64,000 nt of DNA from JAAYED01 sp040772225 (lineage in GTDB: Bacteria; Chloroflexota; Anaerolineae; UBA1429), in NCBI GenBank assembly GCA_040772225.1, contig JAXGYO010000002.1, positions 2,046,001 to 2,110,000 of the forward strand. The letters are read 5' to 3'. A program made the translations under genes and the position numbers. The notes beneath the pieces are model-generated. The model did not search any database. It saw only the letters and a program-made list of their open reading frames with translations, and was not told the DNA's origin. Positions 62,086-64,000 of the stretch are shown piece after piece (positions within the stretch are counted from its first letter, which is position 1; each line of letters opens with the position of its first letter).

Positions 62086-63165
62086 CTAGATGATCTCGAG
62101 ATAGTCCTTATCGGGCAGCGCCGGGAAGGGCGCCGTTGGCAAGGTCTGATACCAGTACGCCACAGAGGCGATATCGTCCTGCAGCGGCAGATAGCGATGC
62201 CCGCTACGCCAGCCCAGTGCCTGAATCGTCACACGGAGCCCCTCGCGGAAACGGATCGGATCCATGATGTGCCAGCGGTACATCCCGAACCGGGTCTGTG
62301 AGTCATAAACGCCATCGGGGCGAATGATTTGAGCCAAGCCCGAATAGGGTGTGCTAAAAGCCTCGTACTGGTGCGTCACCTGGTTCTCAAAGTTGTACGA
62401 GCCGCAAAAATAGTCCTCGGTGCCGGTGCCGCAGATGGTGGGCCAGTCCTCGCCATCCAGGTAGAACTTGATTTCACCCTCGCCCCACCAGCCCCGGTTG
62501 TTGACTCCCCAGGCCAGATATGTGCCCACATACTGTCCCTGACCCTGCACGCCATCCAGGATGCTATAAACACTCTTGTAGGGGAGCGGGTTCACACGCC
62601 GGAACTGGGCATGGAAATAGCCCGTGTCCTCCGGCACCTCGGTGAGGGTGTAGTTAATCTGATAATAGAGCACCATCGGGTCGGTGGCGATGTTTGTCAA
62701 GGTCATGCGACAATGCTTGCGGAATGGCATCTCCCAGTAGCAGTTGAATGCACTGCCCGGATTCACGCACACCGCGAGAGAGGTCAGCGGAGCGTACCTG
62801 CCCCAGCCGCAGGCGAAAAAGTCGCCGACGGGGCATTCGACAGAGGGCTGCTCCTGCCCGTCCCAGTAGATGCGCAGAATGCTATAGCGCCAATTGCCGG
62901 TGGGCGTCATCCAGATCTGCTGGATGGCGCCGGCGCCATCGATATCGGCCAACTCAAAGGTCTCCCCCGGGGCGATCCGCACCGAGGGGGACACCTTCCA
63001 GCCCTGTCCCAGATCGCGGGCAGATTCCGCCCCCGTACCCTCCAGTGCGAGGCCGCCGCCCGACCGCGCGCCGGTGAAATTCTCCGGGCTAATACTGCGG
63101 CTCTCTGCACCCGACAGGCGCGCCAGGTTGCCAAGGCTCATATTCAGGCCATTGAACGACACCAT
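62086..63165 (-). CDS. DUF2961 protein, GH172-like
   Basis: A 359-aa protein from ATG 63165. It starts with a variable region, then DUF2961 core: WKVSPSVRIAPGETFELADIDGAGAIQQIWMT (core GAGAIQQIWMT), VECPVGDFFACGWG, GWWGEGEIKFYLDGEDWP and GTGTEDYFCGSYNF. The two Glu (GEGEIKF, GTEDYF) are in the positions proposed as catalytic in the GH172 difructose-dianhydride/alpha-D-fructofuranosidase and arabinofuranosidase group. Cytoplasmic (no signal). Near other arabino/sugar genes, so an arabinose- or fructose-linked glycan is a reasonable but unproved substrate. Confidence 0.88.
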   Translation of the reverse strand: MVSFNGLNMSLGNLARLSGAESRSISPENFTGARSGGGLALEGTGAESARDLGQGWKVSPSVRIAPGETFELADIDGAGAIQQIWMTPTGNWRYSILRIYWDGQEQPSVECPVGDFFACGWGRYAPLTSLAVCVNPGSAFNCYWEMPFRKHCRMTLTNIATDPMVLYYQINYTLTEVPEDTGYFHAQFRRVNPLPYKSVYSILDGVQGQGQYVGTYLAWGVNNRGWWGEGEIKFYLDGEDWPTICGTGTEDYFCGSYNFENQVTHQYEAFSTPYSGLAQIIRPDGVYDSQTRFGMYRWHIMDPIRFREGLRVTIQALGWRSGHRYLPLQDDIASVAYWYQTLPTAPFPALPDKDYLEII

Positions 63166-63450
63166 CGTACCCCTCCAAACGTGCTATGATGCGCCAGCAG
63201 TATATCGCGCGCTCAGCTCAAGGACCAGCCCACGGCACCTGATAGGTCAGTCGCGTCCGATACCGAACCGTTGCACGATGGCGCCCGCGGGACAGCCCTC
63301 GACGCAGCGCCGGCCAGGATCACAAACGTGGACAAGTAGTAGCAGGTGAGCGGACACAGGAGAAAAGAGAGAGTCAGCAGCAACCTGCAGACCCGTTTGC
63401 GCCCGCTGCCAGACAACGCCGTCCCCTCCGGTAACCGGACGAGTGGCCCG
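63166..63450. other. Intergenic region between GH172-like and M20 genes
   Basis: 285 bp. I see no tRNA, repeat or clear promoter. A short minus-strand frame (63213-63416) encodes a hydrophobic stretch LLLTLSFLLCPLTCYYLSTF but has no convincing ribosome binding site, so I do not call it a gene. Confidence 0.4.
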
Positions 63451-64000
63451 TCAGCGCCCGCCTTGCTCTGGCCAGTTTGCCGGATCTCCCAGCGTCAGCG
63501 CCAGCGCCATATAGCCCGCGGTCGCCTCCAGCAACTGACTCACGGGCATGCGTTCGTCGAGAACATGGGCCATCGCAGGATCGCCGGGACCAAAGCCGAT
63601 GCAGGGCACACCTGCCGCGTGCAAAAAGCCGCCGTCGGTAAAGAATGGCCAGATGTCCACCGGCACCTGACGATCCAGCGCGCTGTTCAGGGCCGCCTGC
63701 GCCGCCAGCAGACGGCGGTCGTCAGCCGCGATCCAGAACGGTGTAACCGCATGCTCAATCGTCTCCGAGATGCCCGTGTAGGAACTGACCAGTCGCGTGG
63801 CCACGTTGACATCAACAGTGATGCCGGGCTCCAGACTGGACTCGGCGATACGTTCCACCACGGCGCGAGCCTGAGCCAGCGTCTCGCCGGGGGCATTGCG
63901 CCAGTCCAGGTGTACGGATGTCGCCGCAGGGATCACATTGCTGCTGGTCTGGTCCACATACAGCAGTGTGGGAACCGCCGTGGTATCACCAAAGTCGGTG
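63451..64000 (-). CDS. M20 family metallopeptidase/deacylase (3' part only)
   Basis: The frame is open from the window edge at 64000 and ends with a stop at 63451, so about 182 C-terminal residues are present. SSNVIPAATSVHLDWRNAPGE is the dimerisation-domain start of M20 (ArgE/DapE/CPG2-like) enzymes, and FTDGGFLHAAGVPCIGFGPGD with AHVLDERMP near the end contains the metal-binding and substrate His/Glu region. These zinc enzymes remove acyl or amino acid groups from small peptides. The N-terminal metal ligands are outside the window. Confidence 0.88.
   Translation of the reverse strand, partial: TDFGDTTAVPTLLYVDQTSSNVIPAATSVHLDWRNAPGETLAQARAVVERIAESSLEPGITVDVNVATRLVSSYTGISETIEHAVTPFWIAADDRRLLAAQAALNSALDRQVPVDIWPFFTDGGFLHAAGVPCIGFGPGDPAMAHVLDERMPVSQLLEATAGYMALALTLGDPANWPEQGGR

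Noticed and set aside
63213..63416. Small minus-strand membrane protein
   Set aside because: Only one hydrophobic stretch, no ribosome binding site and no family match.

Overview
The window is a high-GC bacterial chromosome segment. It has dense genes, short 4-bp start/stop overlaps inside operons, GTG starts and purine-rich ribosome binding sites. Lipobox lipoproteins, ECF vitamin uptake, a CehA-type hydrolase, a [4Fe-4S] aldo/keto reductase and DUF2961 and GH51 enzymes together would fit a heterotrophic Chloroflexota-like bacterium, but there is no rRNA or other marker, so this placement is a weak inference. I see no tRNA, rRNA, CRISPR array, transposase or prophage.

Layout. 1-8.6 kb: the end of a YabN-type methylase-MazG fusion, then a complete ECF transporter operon (S, A1, A2, T), an RHS/YD-repeat secreted protein and a small lipoprotein. 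8.6-13.9 kb: a TetR regulator plus NAD-dependent epimerase operon with a clear promoter and palindromic operator, a metallophosphoesterase, a VOC protein coupled to an APH-like kinase, and a serine-beta-lactamase-fold hydrolase. 14-24 kb: CehA-like hydrolase, YbaK deacylase, Fe-S aldo/keto reductase, cyclopropane fatty acid synthase, a CrtI-like oxidoreductase, a PdxA homologue and a YihY/BrkB membrane protein. 24.2-27 kb: an MscS-type channel, two tandem related small membrane proteins (the second frameshifted) and a flavodoxin. 27.3-28.9 kb: an AbiEi/AbiEii type IV toxin-antitoxin module with its own promoter and inverted-repeat operator. 29-33.8 kb: a four-gene sugar operon (split transketolase, fucose-isomerase-like protein, FGGY kinase). 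33.8-34.75 kb: eleven copies of a hairpin-rich repeat of about 94 bp. 34.8-44 kb: an ABC exporter, then a run of damaged genes (histidine kinase, response regulator-phosphatase, DUF4287/DUF5655 protein, and a Cys-rich protein with a doubtful 5' end) around an intact lipoprotein metalloprotease.

44-49.3 kb: RIO-type kinase, small membrane protein, MBL-fold hydrolase, MurJ with an aminotransferase. 49.4-64 kb: mainly carbohydrate and small-molecule catabolism (large GNAT-fusion protein, HAD and PHP proteins, GH51 arabinofuranosidase, sugar isomerase/epimerase, Gfo/Idh/MocA dehydrogenase, DapA-family aldolase, flavin reductase, DUF2961/GH172 protein, M20 peptidase), interrupted by LOG, rhomboid and SDH-type protease genes.

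Most notable: the tandem repeat array and a lone relative 16.5 kb away; the transketolase-isomerase-kinase operon of unknown substrate; matched degenerate motifs in the two ECF ATPases that predict one dead and one active ATP site; the cluster of lesions at 37-44 kb, including an H-box His-to-Tyr change and two in-frame amber codons; and the TetR and AbiE operator/promoter structures.
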